64,000 nt of DNA from Burkholderiales bacterium (GCA_030683105.1 JAUXMZ010000036.1:1-64000), one strand, 5' to 3'. Counted from the first letter of the stretch, positions 16,887 through 27,343 are shown. Translations and numbers: made by a program. Notes: generated from the letters alone by a model not told the origin.

Positions 16887-17744
16887 ATGAAAAACGCCGA
16901 CATGTCCCTGATCCGGCAGCTGTCCGAAAACAGCGGTCCTTATCGCGATCCGCTGTCCGCTATCGACTGGACCCGGTTGGATACCGCGGATTTCTGGCTC
17001 CCCGAACCGGTGCTGTCGCTTTACGGCTTGCCGGAATACGACACTTTGGCCGTCGACGTGAAACGGCGCCTGTCGCACTATGAGTTCATCAACGTCATGT
17101 GTTGTGGACTGTGGCTGGAAAGCGTGTTCCTGCGCCGCCTCTCGGGCCGGCTGGTCGCCGGTTTGACGCGTGCCGAATACGAGTATTTCCTGCACGAAAT
17201 GCGCGAGGAAACGGGCCACAGCCTGATGTTTCTCAAAGCGATCGAGGCGAGCGGACTGGCGCTGCCGGCGGATGCGTGGCGCGCACCGCGCCCAGCCGAC
17301 TGGGTGGCGCGCCATGCACCCGCTGGTGGCGCGCTGTTCTGGCTCGCCACCGTGATTGCCGAGGATGTGCCTGACAAGTTCAACCGCCATGTGCGCCACA
17401 ATGCCGATGCGATCAACCCCGTGGTGAAGCAGATCTGCACCCTGCATATCGTCGATGAGGCGCGCCACATCGCGCTCGCGCGCGACCGCCTGGAGCTGGC
17501 ATTGCGCGATGTTTCGGCGTTGAGCAAGGCGCTGTTGCAGCCCGTCATGAATTTGCTGTTGAACCAGCTTGTGGATACTTTCTACGTGCCGCCGGCGAGC
17601 TTCTACGAGCTGGCAGGGCTGACCCATGGTGAGTGGTGGCGCAAACTCGCCCGCGGCAACCCTGTGCATCGCGAGTTCAGCCGGCAGTGCCTTGCGCCGA
17701 CGCTGCGCATGCTCGAGGGCTATGGTTTAAAACCCAGAATTTAG
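16887..17744 (+). CDS. AurF-like diiron oxygenase
   Basis: 285 residues, mostly helical, with spaced Glu and His residues typical of a ferritin-like diiron site: EFINVMCC, FLHEMREETGHS (ExxH-like), VIAEDVPDKF and HIVDEARHIA (ExxRH). This matches the AurF (p-aminobenzoate N-oxygenase) family, which oxidises aryl amines. The substrate here is unknown. The gene stands alone on the plus strand between an ABC ATPase and a convergent epimerase. An alternative in-frame ATG is at 16902. Confidence is good for the family and low for the chemistry. Confidence 0.72.
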   Translation: MKNADMSLIRQLSENSGPYRDPLSAIDWTRLDTADFWLPEPVLSLYGLPEYDTLAVDVKRRLSHYEFINVMCCGLWLESVFLRRLSGRLVAGLTRAEYEYFLHEMREETGHSLMFLKAIEASGLALPADAWRAPRPADWVARHAPAGGALFWLATVIAEDVPDKFNRHVRHNADAINPVVKQICTLHIVDEARHIALARDRLELALRDVSALSKALLQPVMNLLLNQLVDTFYVPPASFYELAGLTHGEWWRKLARGNPVHREFSRQCLAPTLRMLEGYGLKPRI

Positions 17745-17985
17745 CCGCCAAGGCCGCCAAGAAAACCCGAACAAAGCATAGACACGAAGGACACAGAGGA
17801 CACGGAGGAAAAGCTTTTAGGTATATTGATCACGTAATTTATATAGAGCTTGGTGATAATTGTTAATTCTTATTTGTTTTACCTTCGTGTCCTCTGTGTC
17901 CTTCGTGTCATCGCTTTTTGATTATTTTGTTTTTTCTTGGCGTGCTTGGCGTGCTTGGCGTGCTTGGCGGCCTTGGCGGTTCAAT
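17745..17985. repeat. Nested inverted heptad/nonamer array between convergent genes
   Basis: Outer arms are CCGCCAAGG units (17743-17762) against TTGGCGTGC/TTGGCGGCC units (17934-17982, three tandem GTGCTTGGC). Inner arms are ACACGAAGGACACAGAGG (17780-17812) against its reverse complement (17883-17911). The whole gap can fold into one ~240-base hairpin between the oxygenase and epimerase stops. Confidence 0.85.
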
Positions 17986-17987
17986 AA

Positions 17988-18875
17988 TCAGGTCCGCGCC
18001 AGCACCTCCGCCGCGCTGTAGCGGCTGCGCCAGCCGAGTTCGGTGTGGGCGCGGCGGCAGTTGATGAGCAGCGTTTTGGTGATCCCGTCCAGCCACGCCG
18101 GCTCCCCGCCCCATCCGGTGTATTTCCATGCCAGGTTCAAACCGAAGCGCGCGACGGCAAGCGGCAGCGGCACGCTTACGCGACGGCGGCTTTTGATGGC
18201 TTCGCGGAAACTGAAGTTGTCCTCGACCGCCAGATTGAACGGGCCGCGCACGTTGCGTTCGAGACACAGCATGATGGCCTGGGCCACATCGTCCTCGTGC
18301 ACGCATTGCAGTCGCGGCTGGGGCTGGGGCAGGCGCACGTAGCAGGGTTGACTGAGGAGTTGTTTTAACAGGGGCTGCGCATGAGGGCCCAGGATGATGT
18401 GCGGGCGCAGCCGCACGCATTCCGGAAATTCGATTGCGAGCAGTTGCTCGAGATGCGCCTTGTGCCGGGCATAAAGAAACTGCGGCAGCGGCGCCAGCGG
18501 GGCATGCTCGGATAAATGCACGCCGCTGCCGTAGACCGACGCGCTCGACAGGTGGATCAGCCGCTGCATCCCGGCGCGCCGGGCGGCGTGGAACACTGCG
18601 TGGCTGCCTTTGACGTTGATGTCGAACATCTCGGCTTCGGTCATATGCCCACGCAACACGACAAATGCCATATTAATCAAATAGTTATGACCAGACATCC
18701 GTTGCGCGAGATGCGGTGAGCGGATATCGAGTGCCAGGGCGTCGAATTTGGCGTGGTGAAACTGCGCGGGCCGGAGATCGACACCGGTCACCTGCTCGAC
18801 GTCGGGGCGCTCGCACAACCGGGGCAGCAAGGCCTGCGCCAGGGAGGAACTTGAGCCGGTGACGAAGACTTTCAT
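17988..18875 (-). CDS. NAD(P)-dependent epimerase/dehydratase (extended SDR)
   Basis: 295 residues. The N-terminus MKVFVTGSSSSLAQALL is a Rossmann start in which the usual glycines of TGxxGxxG are replaced by Ser and Ala. The catalytic Ser (SSASVYG) and YxxxK (YARHK) are present, with a C-terminal substrate region. It would act on a nucleotide sugar or similar substrate. The start ATG at 18875 directly follows a heptad array. The degenerate glycine motif may change cofactor binding but occurs in other SDRs. Confidence 0.8.
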   Translation of the reverse strand: MKVFVTGSSSSLAQALLPRLCERPDVEQVTGVDLRPAQFHHAKFDALALDIRSPHLAQRMSGHNYLINMAFVVLRGHMTEAEMFDINVKGSHAVFHAARRAGMQRLIHLSSASVYGSGVHLSEHAPLAPLPQFLYARHKAHLEQLLAIEFPECVRLRPHIILGPHAQPLLKQLLSQPCYVRLPQPQPRLQCVHEDDVAQAIMLCLERNVRGPFNLAVEDNFSFREAIKSRRRVSVPLPLAVARFGLNLAWKYTGWGGEPAWLDGITKTLLINCRRAHTELGWRSRYSAAEVLART

Positions 18876-18876
18876 G

Positions 18877-18969
18877 AGTTCAGGATTCAGGAGTCAGGAT
18901 TCAGGGTCGAGTGGCGCGCATGATGGTTTTGCTTTTACTGAATCCCGAATCCCGAATCCTGCTTGAATG
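18877..18969. repeat. Inverted heptad array, GATTCAG family
   Basis: AGGATTCAGGAGTCAGG on the left (18881-18906) faces CCCGAATCCCGAATCC (18943-18960). The right arm lies inside the 3' end of the luciferase-like gene and encodes its last residues (SGFGIQ). Confidence 0.8.
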
Positions 18970-20008
18970 CCGGCATCACTTCGTGCGCGAACAGGGCGAG
19001 CGATTCGCGCACTACGCTGCTTTCGACCGCGCCGGCGCCGAACGCGCACAGCAGGTTGGTGACGCCGGCGTCGGCGTATTTGCGCAGTTTGGCGACGCAT
19101 TCATCGGGATCGCCGACCACGGTGAGCCCGGCCATGTCCGCCAGCCCCAGGTCGATTCCGAGCTGCATCATCTGGCGGAACCGTCCAAGCTCGTGTATCT
19201 GTTCATAGCTGGGGTAGAGTTTTTCCAGCACCGGCAGCGTGCTCTTGAACAGCTCGCTGTAGAACCAGGTGAATGCCTGCTGCCCGAGTGCGTGCGCCCG
19301 CTTGCGGTCTTTGAGGCACAGTACGCCTACTGTCATGCCGATGCGGGGTGCGGAGGTGCTGCGCCACGCTGCGAGGTACTTGCCGATGTCGTGTTTGACC
19401 ATGAGCCATGGTTTGAACGGGCCGGCCAGCACGCCCAGTTCGCGCTCGGCCGCCCACGGGAAACTTTCCGGGCTTACCGCCGCGCTCCACAACGGCGGGT
19501 GCGGTTGCTGCACGACGTGGGGCACGATATCGAGCGCATCGAGCCGGTAATGTTTGCCATGATGGGTAACGGGCTTCCTGCGAAAGCTGGCGCGCAGTAT
19601 GGCAAGGCTCTCGTCCACGAGTTCGCGACTGTGGCCCATGCCGGCGCCGAAAACGGCATATTCCCGTGGCGAGAACCCTCGGCCGATGCCGACTTCCAGG
19701 CGGCCGCGCGTCAGCAGGTCCAGCGTGGCGATGCGCTCGGCAACGTGCACCGGGTGGTGCAGCGGCAGCGGGATCACGGCATGGCCGAGGCGGATGGCTT
19801 GCGTGCGCTGGGACAATGCCGCGAGCATCAACTCGGGTTTGGACGAATGCGAATAGCCGCGCATGAAATGATGCTCGACCAGCCACGCGCAGCCATAACC
19901 CAGGCTGTCGGCCAGCCCGATTTCCGCGAGCGTGTCGGCATAGGCCTGCGCTTCGCTGCGGCCCAGTTGCGGTGGCAGCGAAATTTCGTAGAACAGATCA
20001 AAATGCAT
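18935..20008 (-). CDS. Luciferase-like flavin-dependent oxidoreductase (LLM class)
   Basis: About 357 residues from the ATG at 20008 (MHFDLFYEISLPP); the frame extends to 20038, but the extra 10 residues are not typical of the family. The F420/FMN-barrel signature is clear: AWLVEHHF, IRLGHAVIPLPLHHP and GRLEVGIGRGFSPREY, then TVVGDPDECVAKL near the end. Such enzymes use reduced flavin and oxygen. The substrate is unknown. The final residues (DSGFGIQ) come from a heptad array, so the natural tail may have been changed. It lies divergent from mlaF. Confidence 0.85.
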   Translation of the reverse strand: MHFDLFYEISLPPQLGRSEAQAYADTLAEIGLADSLGYGCAWLVEHHFMRGYSHSSKPELMLAALSQRTQAIRLGHAVIPLPLHHPVHVAERIATLDLLTRGRLEVGIGRGFSPREYAVFGAGMGHSRELVDESLAILRASFRRKPVTHHGKHYRLDALDIVPHVVQQPHPPLWSAAVSPESFPWAAERELGVLAGPFKPWLMVKHDIGKYLAAWRSTSAPRIGMTVGVLCLKDRKRAHALGQQAFTWFYSELFKSTLPVLEKLYPSYEQIHELGRFRQMMQLGIDLGLADMAGLTVVGDPDECVAKLRKYADAGVTNLLCAFGAGAVESSVVRESLALFAHEVMPAFKQDSGFGIQ

Positions 20009-20116
20009 AATATTGATGCCGGCGTGGGCATTAATCACAGATTGTACGAGGCATTGATTGTGATAACCACGCCAACTGGTTAAAATCCCTCACTTTGCGA
20101 CATTGCAGACCTGACT

Positions 20117-20935
20117 GTGGCAACCGATAACCTCATAGAAATCAGCAACGTCGACTACTGGTACGACAAGCGGCGCGCTATCCTGAGCGGCATCGACATG
20201 GTCATCCCGCGCGGCAAAGTTGTGGCGATCATGGGCATCAGCGGTTCCGGCAAGACCACGCTGCTGCGACTGATCGGCGGCGTGATGAAAGCGCGCAAGG
20301 GTGAGGTCAAGGTGGACGGCAAGCTGGTGAACAAACTCGACAGCGCCGGCATATACGAGATGCGCCGCCGCATGGGCATGCTGTTTCAGTTCGGCGCGCT
20401 GTTTACCGACCTGTCGGTGTTCGATAATGTCGCCTTCCAGATGCGCGAACACAGCAATCTGACCGAGCGCATGATCCGGGATCTGGTGTTCATGAAGCTG
20501 CATGCGGTGGGCCTGCGCGGCGCGCACCGGCTGATGCCTTCCGAACTGTCAGGCGGCATGGCGCGGCGTGTGGCCCTGGCGCGCGCGATTGCGCTTGACC
20601 CGATGCTGATGTTGTACGATGAGCCTTTTACCGGGCTTGACCCGATTTCCCTGGGTGTGATCCGGAACCTGATCCGGCGCCTTAACGACGCGCTCGGCGC
20701 CACTTCGATCGTGGTGACGCACGACGTGCAGGAAGCGCTGGATCTGGTCGACTACGTTTACTACTTGTCCGACGGCAAGATGGTGGCCCAAGGCACGCCG
20801 GAAGAAATGCGGGCCATGAAGGAGCCGCTGGTGCATCAGTTTGTGTATGGCGAGGCCGACGGGCCGGTGCCATTCCAGTACCCGAGCAAGCAGTACGCAG
20901 AAGATCTCAAGCTGGGAGCGCGTCATCATGGCTGA
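20117..20935 (+). CDS. mlaF: MlaF, ATPase of the Mla phospholipid transporter
   Basis: 272 residues from a GTG. Walker A GISGSGKT, signature LSGGMARR, Walker [13 protein letters not shown] and the switch His (VVTHD) are intact. MlaF drives phospholipid traffic between the inner membrane and the MlaC carrier. It is the first gene of mlaFEDCB, in the usual order, and its end overlaps mlaE by 8 bases. A C-terminal extension after [19 protein letters not shown] is typical of the family and contacts MlaB. Confidence 0.95.
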   Translation: MATDNLIEISNVDYWYDKRRAILSGIDMVIPRGKVVAIMGISGSGKTTLLRLIGGVMKARKGEVKVDGKLVNKLDSAGIYEMRRRMGMLFQFGALFTDLSVFDNVAFQMREHSNLTERMIRDLVFMKLHAVGLRGAHRLMPSELSGGMARRVALARAIALDPMLMLYDEPFTGLDPISLGVIRNLIRRLNDALGATSIVVTHDVQEALDLVDYVYYLSDGKMVAQGTPEEMRAMKEPLVHQFVYGEADGPVPFQYPSKQYAEDLKLGARHHG

Positions 20936-21722
20936 ACGTGCAGTTTTTTCGGTCCGCAGGCTGGGCCATACCACCAGCGATATCGTTATACGCCTGGGCT
21001 ATGCGGTGCGCTTCATCGTGCTGACACTGCTGCATTCCGGGACCAGCTTCCGGCGCTTCGGCCTGATCATCCGCGAGCTTTACTATACCGGCGTGCAGTC
21101 GCTGATCATCATTCTGGTGTCGGGATTGTTCGTCGGCATGGTGCTGGGGTTTCAGGGTTACCATACGCTGCAGACTTATGGTTCCGAATCCGCGCTCGGC
21201 GTGCTGGTCGCGCTGTCGCTGGTGCGCGAGTTGGGCCCGGTGGTTGCCGGGTTGTTGTTTGCAAGCCGCGCCGGATCGGCGATTACCGCCGAGATCGGTC
21301 TGATGAAGGCCACTGAACAGTTATCAGCGATGGAAATGATGGCGGTAGATCCGATTTCCAGGGTGGTGGCGCCGCGCTTCTGGGCCGGTTTTATCTCGAT
21401 GCCGCTGCTGGCGGCCATGTTCAGCGCCATGGGCATATTCGGCGGCTATCTGGTCGGCGTGGTGCTGATAGGCGTGGACGAGGGCTCGTTCTGGTCGCAG
21501 ATGCAAAGCGCGGTCGATTTTCGCGAGGATATTGTGAACGGTGTGATCAAAAGTGTCGTTTTCGGTTTTGCCGTGACCTGGATCGCGCTGTTCCAGGGCT
21601 ATGATGCGCCGCCGACCGCGGAAGGCGTATCGGGCGCGACCACGCGCACGGTGGTCACGTCTTCGCTGGCGATACTGGGGCTGGACTTTTTATTGACCTC
21701 ATTAATGTTTCGGGGGATTTGA
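20928..21722 (+). CDS. mlaE: MlaE, permease of the Mla transporter
   Basis: 264 residues from the ATG at 20928, which overlaps mlaF by 8 bases; an upstream frame start at 20841 lies over mlaF. Five or so membrane helices are visible, with the family motif [20 protein letters not shown] and [11 protein letters not shown], the coupling helix region. MlaE dimers form the inner-membrane core with MlaF and MlaD. The stop overlaps the mlaD start as TGATG. Confidence 0.95.
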   Translation: MAERAVFSVRRLGHTTSDIVIRLGYAVRFIVLTLLHSGTSFRRFGLIIRELYYTGVQSLIIILVSGLFVGMVLGFQGYHTLQTYGSESALGVLVALSLVRELGPVVAGLLFASRAGSAITAEIGLMKATEQLSAMEMMAVDPISRVVAPRFWAGFISMPLLAAMFSAMGIFGGYLVGVVLIGVDEGSFWSQMQSAVDFREDIVNGVIKSVVFGFAVTWIALFQGYDAPPTAEGVSGATTRTVVTSSLAILGLDFLLTSLMFRGI

Positions 21723-22192
21723 TGCAACGATCGACACTCGATTTATGGGTAGGTTTGTTCGTCTGCGCCGGCATCGGCGCTTTGGTGATCCTGGCGCTCA
21801 AAGTCGGGAACACGAGCGGCTTTAGCGCCGCCGCCACCTACCAGATATCCGCAAACTTCGACAATATCGGCGGGCTGAAGCCGCGCGCGCCGGTCAAGAG
21901 CTCCGGCGTGGTGGTCGGGCGCGTCACCGAAGCCACTTTCGACGACACGAAATTCGTGGCGAAAGTGACCATGACGATCGACCAGCGCTACAAGTTTCCC
22001 AAGGACACCACGGCCTCGATATTGACCGCCGGCCTGCTGGGCGAGCAATACATCGGTCTGGTGGCCGGCGGCGATCCCGCCAACCTGGCACAGGGTGATA
22101 CCCTCAAGCTTACGCAGTCGGCAGTGGTGCTCGAGAATCTGATCAGCCAGTTCCTCTATAGCAAGGCGGCCGAGGGCGACAGCAAGAAATAG
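21722..22192 (+). CDS. mlaD: MlaD, MCE-domain periplasmic ring protein
   Basis: 156 residues from the ATG at 21722, inside the mlaE stop. One N-terminal helix (WVGLFVCAGIGALVILAL) is followed by a single MCE domain (ISANFDNIGGLKPRAPVKSS, GVVVGRV, ILTAGLLGEQYIGL). MlaD hexamers sit on MlaFE and pass lipid to MlaC. Length and domain content are normal. Confidence 0.95.
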   Translation: MQRSTLDLWVGLFVCAGIGALVILALKVGNTSGFSAAATYQISANFDNIGGLKPRAPVKSSGVVVGRVTEATFDDTKFVAKVTMTIDQRYKFPKDTTASILTAGLLGEQYIGLVAGGDPANLAQGDTLKLTQSAVVLENLISQFLYSKAAEGDSKK

Positions 22193-22225
22193 CATGAATA
22201 TCAATGTTTGATCGAGGTGTGTAGC

Positions 22226-22849
22226 ATGAAGAAATATCTGTTTTCGTTACTGCTGGCGGCGTGCGTTGCCGCCGGTGCCGTGCGCGCCGCGGAATTCCAG
22301 GCGCCCGATGTGCTTGCCAAAAGCGTGACTGACGAAGTGATGGCCATTATTCTTGCCGACAAGGACATCCAGTCCGGCAATCAGCGCAAAGTGCTGGACC
22401 TGGTCGAGGCGAAAGTGGTGCCGCATTTCAATTTCGCGCGCATGGTTCAGCTCGCGATGGGCAAGAACTGGCGCCAGGCCAATGCCGAACAGCAGAAGGT
22501 GCTGACCAATGAATTCCGAACCCTGTTGGTGCGTACCTACACGGCCGCGTTTACGTCATACAAGAACCAGACTGTCGAGTACCGGCCGCTGCGGCTCGCG
22601 CCGGACGAAACAGACACGGTGGTCAAGTCACTCATCAAGCAACCCAGCGGCCAGCCGATCGCGATCGATTACGGTATGGAAAAGACCGACAAGGGCTGGA
22701 AGGTCTATAACGTCAAAATCGAGGGTATCAGCCTGGTTGAAAACTATCGCAACACCTTCAACAGTGAGGTGCAAAAGAACGGCGTGGACGGACTGATCAA
22801 GGCGCTGGCGGAAAAGAACAAGGTGTTGGCGCAGGCAAACCAGAAATGA
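22226..22849 (+). CDS. mlaC: MlaC, periplasmic phospholipid carrier
   Basis: 207 residues from the ATG at 22226, which has GAGGTG upstream and a signal peptide (MKKYLFSLLLAACVAAGAVR, cleaved before AEF). The body has Tol-Tol-Ttg2/MlaC features: VVPHFNFARMVQLAMGKNWR, LLVRTYTAAF and KGWKVYNVKIEGISLVENYR. It shuttles lipid between MlaD and the outer-membrane MlaA, which is not in the window. The stop overlaps mlaB as ATGA. Confidence 0.95.
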   Translation: MKKYLFSLLLAACVAAGAVRAAEFQAPDVLAKSVTDEVMAIILADKDIQSGNQRKVLDLVEAKVVPHFNFARMVQLAMGKNWRQANAEQQKVLTNEFRTLLVRTYTAAFTSYKNQTVEYRPLRLAPDETDTVVKSLIKQPSGQPIAIDYGMEKTDKGWKVYNVKIEGISLVENYRNTFNSEVQKNGVDGLIKALAEKNKVLAQANQK

Positions 22850-23127
22850 TTTCCTGCGACGGCGAGCGCTGCAAGCTCGAAGGACCCGTCAACTCGGGCA
22901 ATGTGGTTGCGACGCTCGAAGAAGGCGCGCGGCTGTTTACCGCACCCAGTATCACCGTGGACCTCGGCGGATTGACGGAGGTCGATTCAGCCGCGATCAG
23001 CCTGTTGCTGGAATGGCGGCGTGCCGCGCAGCGCGAAAAGCGCAAAATCACCTACATCAACCTGCCCGATAATCTCAACAGCCTGGCCACGCTCTACGGC
23101 GTCACGGAGTTGCTGGGTGAAAGGTGA
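22846..23127 (+). CDS. mlaB: MlaB, STAS-domain subunit
   Basis: 93 residues forming one STAS domain: GPVNSGNVVATLEEG, ITVDLGGLTEVDSAAISLLL (the conserved Asp-Ser pair) and a C-terminal helix LNSLATLYGVTELL. MlaB binds MlaF and supports its activity. It is the last gene of the mla operon and is coupled to mlaC by an ATGA overlap. Confidence 0.9.
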   Translation: MISCDGERCKLEGPVNSGNVVATLEEGARLFTAPSITVDLGGLTEVDSAAISLLLEWRRAAQREKRKITYINLPDNLNSLATLYGVTELLGER

Positions 23128-23131
23128 TGCC

Positions 23132-23235
23132 GCTTTCCGGCTGTGAAGGGTGACCCCCCTCCCCAGCCCTCCCCCGGTAACGGGGGAGGGAGAAGCTTTC
23201 ACCCTTCACTCTTCACCCTTCACCCTTCACTCAGA
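23132..23235. repeat. Inverted heptad array, TTCACCC family, with a G/C hairpin
   Basis: GTGAAGGGTGA at 23143-23153 faces repeated TTCACCC units at 23199-23230. Between them is a perfect 10-bp hairpin, CCCTCCCCCG and CGGGGGAGGG with a GTAA loop (23167-23190). It could stop or stabilise the mla transcript. It ends directly before the next ATG. Confidence 0.85.
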
Positions 23236-24141
23236 ATGATCCCCGCCATCCAGGTCGACCAGGTTTCCAAGAATTACGGCAGTCTGCAGGCTCTTTCCAG
23301 CGTCAGCATCGAAGTGCCCGAAGGCGAATTTTTCGGCCTGCTGGGCCCCAATGGCGCGGGCAAGACCACGCTGATCAATATACTCGCCGGCCTGGTCCTC
23401 GCCTCCGGCGGGGTGGCGCGCGTCATGGGCTACGACGTGCGCGGGGAGTACCGCCAGGCGCGGCGGGTGCTGGGCGTGGTGCCGCAGGAACTCGTATTCG
23501 ATCCGTTTTTCACGGTGCGCGAAACGCTCACCATACAGTCCGGATATTTCGGACTGAGAAACAATCAGGCGTGGATAGACGAAGTCATGCACCATCTCCA
23601 TCTGGCGGACAAAGCCGACACCAATATGCGCGCGCTGTCCGGCGGCATGAGGCGGCGCGTGCTCGTGGCGCAGGCGCTGGTGCATAAGCCCCCGGTGATT
23701 GTGCTCGACGAACCGACTGCCGGCGTCGATGTCGAATTGCGACAGGCGTTGTGGAAGTTCGTGCGCCGGCTCAATCGCGACGGCCATACCATCGTGCTGA
23801 CTACGCACTATCTTGAAGAAGCCGAAGCGCTGTGCAGCCGCGTCGCGATGCTAAAGCAGGGGCAGTTGGTCGCGCTTGACACCACGCAGAACCTGCTGCG
23901 CATGCATTCGGGCTGCTATATAGAGTTAAGGCTCGAGCCCGACATGCTGCCTCAGACGCTTGCGCCACTGGTCGTAGAGCACCGCGAGGATGGCGCATAC
24001 CGGCTCGCGCTCAAGGACTATGTCGATGTCGAGGGCGTGATGGCGCAACTGCGCACGGCGCAGGTGCGGGTGCAGGAAATGGAAGTCCTGCGCCCCGATC
24101 TCGAAGAGGTGTTCGTGAAGATCATGAATCGTGAGGGGTGA
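23236..24141 (+). CDS. ABC-2 exporter ATP-binding protein (YadG-like)
   Basis: 301 residues from the ATG at 23236; the frame runs back to 23143 only through the heptad array. Walker A GPNGAGKT, signature LSGGMRRR, Walker B VIVLDEPTAGVD and switch His (LTTHYLEEAE) are intact. It pairs with the permease gene that follows. The placement between mla and ibaG-murA recalls the conserved yadGH/yrb neighbourhood of proteobacteria. The substrate is unknown, possibly an envelope component. No ribosome site is evident because the repeat array abuts the start. Confidence 0.88.
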   Translation: MIPAIQVDQVSKNYGSLQALSSVSIEVPEGEFFGLLGPNGAGKTTLINILAGLVLASGGVARVMGYDVRGEYRQARRVLGVVPQELVFDPFFTVRETLTIQSGYFGLRNNQAWIDEVMHHLHLADKADTNMRALSGGMRRRVLVAQALVHKPPVIVLDEPTAGVDVELRQALWKFVRRLNRDGHTIVLTTHYLEEAEALCSRVAMLKQGQLVALDTTQNLLRMHSGCYIELRLEPDMLPQTLAPLVVEHREDGAYRLALKDYVDVEGVMAQLRTAQVRVQEMEVLRPDLEEVFVKIMNREG

Positions 24142-24256
24142 GGCGTGAGGCGAAATTTTGGTTAAGTCGGCTCTCCGGGTATCGCGATGATGGTGAGCTG
24201 AAGTATATTGGCGTTTCGGTTTTAACTCCTCACTCTTCACTCCTCACGCCTCACTC
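24130..24256. repeat. Inverted heptad array, TGAGGCG/CTCACTC family
   Basis: TGAGGCG TGAGGCG (24139-24152) begins at the stop codon of the ATPase gene. CTCCTCACTC/TTCACTCCTCACGCC (24226-24255) lies just before the permease start. The arms are reverse complements. Confidence 0.85.
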
Positions 24257-24259
24257 ACA

Positions 24260-25015
24260 ATGACCGGCTTCTACACCCTGTTTTACAAGGAATGGCTGCG
24301 CTTCTGGAAGGTGAACGTGCAGACGGTTCTGGCGCCGGTGCTGACCGCGTTGATGTTTCTGCTGGTGTTTTCGCACTCGCTGCGCGGCCATGTCGAGGTG
24401 TTTCCCGGCGTGGACTACGCCGCGTTCCTGGTCCCCGGGCTGGCGATGATGTCGGTGCTGCAGAACGCGTTCGCCAACAGTTCGTCGAGCCTGATGCAGT
24501 CGAAAATGACCGGCAACATCGTGTTCGTGCTGCTGCCGCCGTTATCGCACGGTGAATTCTTTCTTGCCTATTTGCTGGCCGCGATGGCGCGCGGACTGGT
24601 GGTGGGCTGCGGCGTGATTGCCGCGACGGTATGGTTTGTCGACCTGCCGCTCGAGCACCCGCTGTGGGCATTCCTGTTCGCGCTGTTCGGCAGCGGCATC
24701 CTGGGGGCGCTGGGCATCATCGCCGGCATCTACTCGGACAAGGTCGATCAGCTCGCGTTGTTCCAGAACTTCATCATTCTGCCCCTCACTTTCCTGTCGG
24801 GCGTGTTCTATTCGATACAGTCGCTGCCGCCGTTCTGGCAGGGGCTGTCGCATCTGAATCCCGTTTTTTACATGATCGACGGTTTCCGTTACGGATTCTT
24901 CGGCCATGCCGATGTGCAGCCGCTGGCGAGCCTGACGATTGTCGCCGTGTGTTTTTTCGCTTTATCATTGATTACTTTCTGGCTGATCAAGACCGGATAC
25001 AAACTGAGGCAATGA
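24260..25015 (+). CDS. ABC-2 type permease (YadH-like)
   Basis: 251 residues with about six membrane helices and the ABC-2 signature near the end of the membrane domain (QNFIILPLTFLSGVFYSIQS, LPPFWQGLSHLNPVFYMIDG). It partners the ATPase upstream. The pair forms an exporter of unknown substrate. Length is normal for the family. Confidence 0.88.
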   Translation: MTGFYTLFYKEWLRFWKVNVQTVLAPVLTALMFLLVFSHSLRGHVEVFPGVDYAAFLVPGLAMMSVLQNAFANSSSSLMQSKMTGNIVFVLLPPLSHGEFFLAYLLAAMARGLVVGCGVIAATVWFVDLPLEHPLWAFLFALFGSGILGALGIIAGIYSDKVDQLALFQNFIILPLTFLSGVFYSIQSLPPFWQGLSHLNPVFYMIDGFRYGFFGHADVQPLASLTIVAVCFFALSLITFWLIKTGYKLRQ

Positions 25016-25016
25016 C

Positions 25017-25250
25017 ATGATGCAACCCGAGCAGATCAAGACCTGGATTGAGAGCGGCATAGAATGCGATTTCGTCGAAGTGCAAGGCGATGGCCACCAT
25101 TTCGAGGCGGTCATCGTCAGCGCCGCATTTCGCGGCAAACCCAAGGTCCAGCAGCACCAGTTGGTCTACCGCGCGCTCGGCGACCGCATGCGCGAGGATA
25201 TCCACGCGTTGTCGATGCGCACGCTGACACCCGAGGAATGGCCCCAATAG
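25017..25250 (+). CDS. ibaG: BolA-family protein IbaG
   Basis: 77 residues (or 76 from the ATG at 25020). The BolA fold is clear: HFEAVIVSAAFRGKPKVQQHQLVY with the conserved His, then LSMRTLTPEEW. IbaG acts with monothiol glutaredoxins in iron-sulfur metabolism and is often coded next to murA, as here. It follows the permease stop by 1 base, so it is co-transcribed. Confidence 0.9.
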   Translation: MMQPEQIKTWIESGIECDFVEVQGDGHHFEAVIVSAAFRGKPKVQQHQLVYRALGDRMREDIHALSMRTLTPEEWPQ

Positions 25251-26521
<1,271 letters not shown>

Positions 26522-26605
26522 GTTAAGAATTGCCGAACCGGCAGGAGTGGTATTATATATATAAATATAATCAATGGCATATGAGTAAGTCGAGTCTGAC
26601 GCCAA

Positions 26606-26663
26606 GGGTAACGCAAAGCTAAGGCGCAGCCGAAGGCGGTCGCCTTGAGCGCAGTGTTATGCC
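26606..26663 (-). repeat. attC site of the methyltransferase cassette
   Basis: On the minus strand GGCATAAC opens and GTTACCC closes an imperfect palindrome (CAAGGCG facing CGCCTTAGC). It begins at the methyltransferase stop codon. The closing box departs from GTTRRRY, as expected if the next cassette or junction has been lost. An AT-rich stretch (26550-26571) lies between it and murA. Confidence 0.65.
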
Positions 26664-27301
26664 TACCTTTTTCTGGCATCGATTAAAGTATAGACGCCAA
26701 GAACCATTTCTCGCTCTTCGACCTGTGCGGTTCTTTCATTAATGAAATCCACAATCGCCCCATCAGGCTTGGCGCCTACAACCATTGATTTCAGATATAT
26801 GTAGGCATTTGATATCGGGTGGTGCCATTTCGATTTGAGGGGAATTGAGTCAATAATCAGCAATTGGCCACCTGGCTTCAGAATAGATACGGCTTTTTCT
26901 ATTGCCCTTTTATAATCAGGCATCGCGGTAAGGGCGAGACAAAACACTACTGAATCAACTTTTTCCGTTGGCGAAAAGTCATACATGTCCATGCACTCAA
27001 ACCGGACATTGCGCCAACTATGGATTGCTTTTTTCCGGTTCGCCAGATCAATCATCTTACTGGAGAAATCAATGCCAATTACCTCTATTGACTCGCCGTA
27101 CTTCTTTAATATGCTTGGCACTACTGAGGCAGGACCACAACCCAACTCGACCACAGTGCCCCCTTGGGGGAGATCAAGTTTGATTGCCACCTCATCATAA
27201 AGCCGTGGGGCCTGACCGAGGCTCATAAGGAAAGCAATGACGTCGTAACCTGAAGCCGCAAGATCATATTTGTTCTTATTTGCCACTTGCCTGATGTCCA
27301 T
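26663..27301 (-). CDS. SAM-dependent methyltransferase (class I), integron cassette
   Basis: 212 residues. Motif I VVELGCGPASVVP, an acidic residue after beta-2 (IGIDFSSKMI), VDSVVFCLALTAM and a post-motif LKPGGQLLIID are visible, so it is a UbiE/Coq5-like class I methyltransferase. The substrate is unknown. Base composition is visibly more AT-rich than the flanking murA and his genes, in line with horizontal origin. It is the last cassette of the array, followed by its own attC. With the array promoter probably gone, expression is uncertain. Confidence 0.78.
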   Translation of the reverse strand: MDIRQVANKNKYDLAASGYDVIAFLMSLGQAPRLYDEVAIKLDLPQGGTVVELGCGPASVVPSILKKYGESIEVIGIDFSSKMIDLANRKKAIHSWRNVRFECMDMYDFSPTEKVDSVVFCLALTAMPDYKRAIEKAVSILKPGGQLLIIDSIPLKSKWHHPISNAYIYLKSMVVGAKPDGAIVDFINERTAQVEEREMVLGVYTLIDARKR

Positions 27302-27343
27302 CTCTGTTTATCCCAAGTTTATTTCGTTTTCCATTGTGTTTCA

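Noticed and set aside
17745-17985. Possible CRISPR array because of evenly spaced short repeats
   Set aside because: Units are 7-9 bases with no unique spacers and occur as inverted arms; no cas genes are in the window.
23167-23190. Possible riboswitch or small RNA
   Set aside because: It is only a G/C hairpin embedded in a heptad array, with no further structure or promoter.
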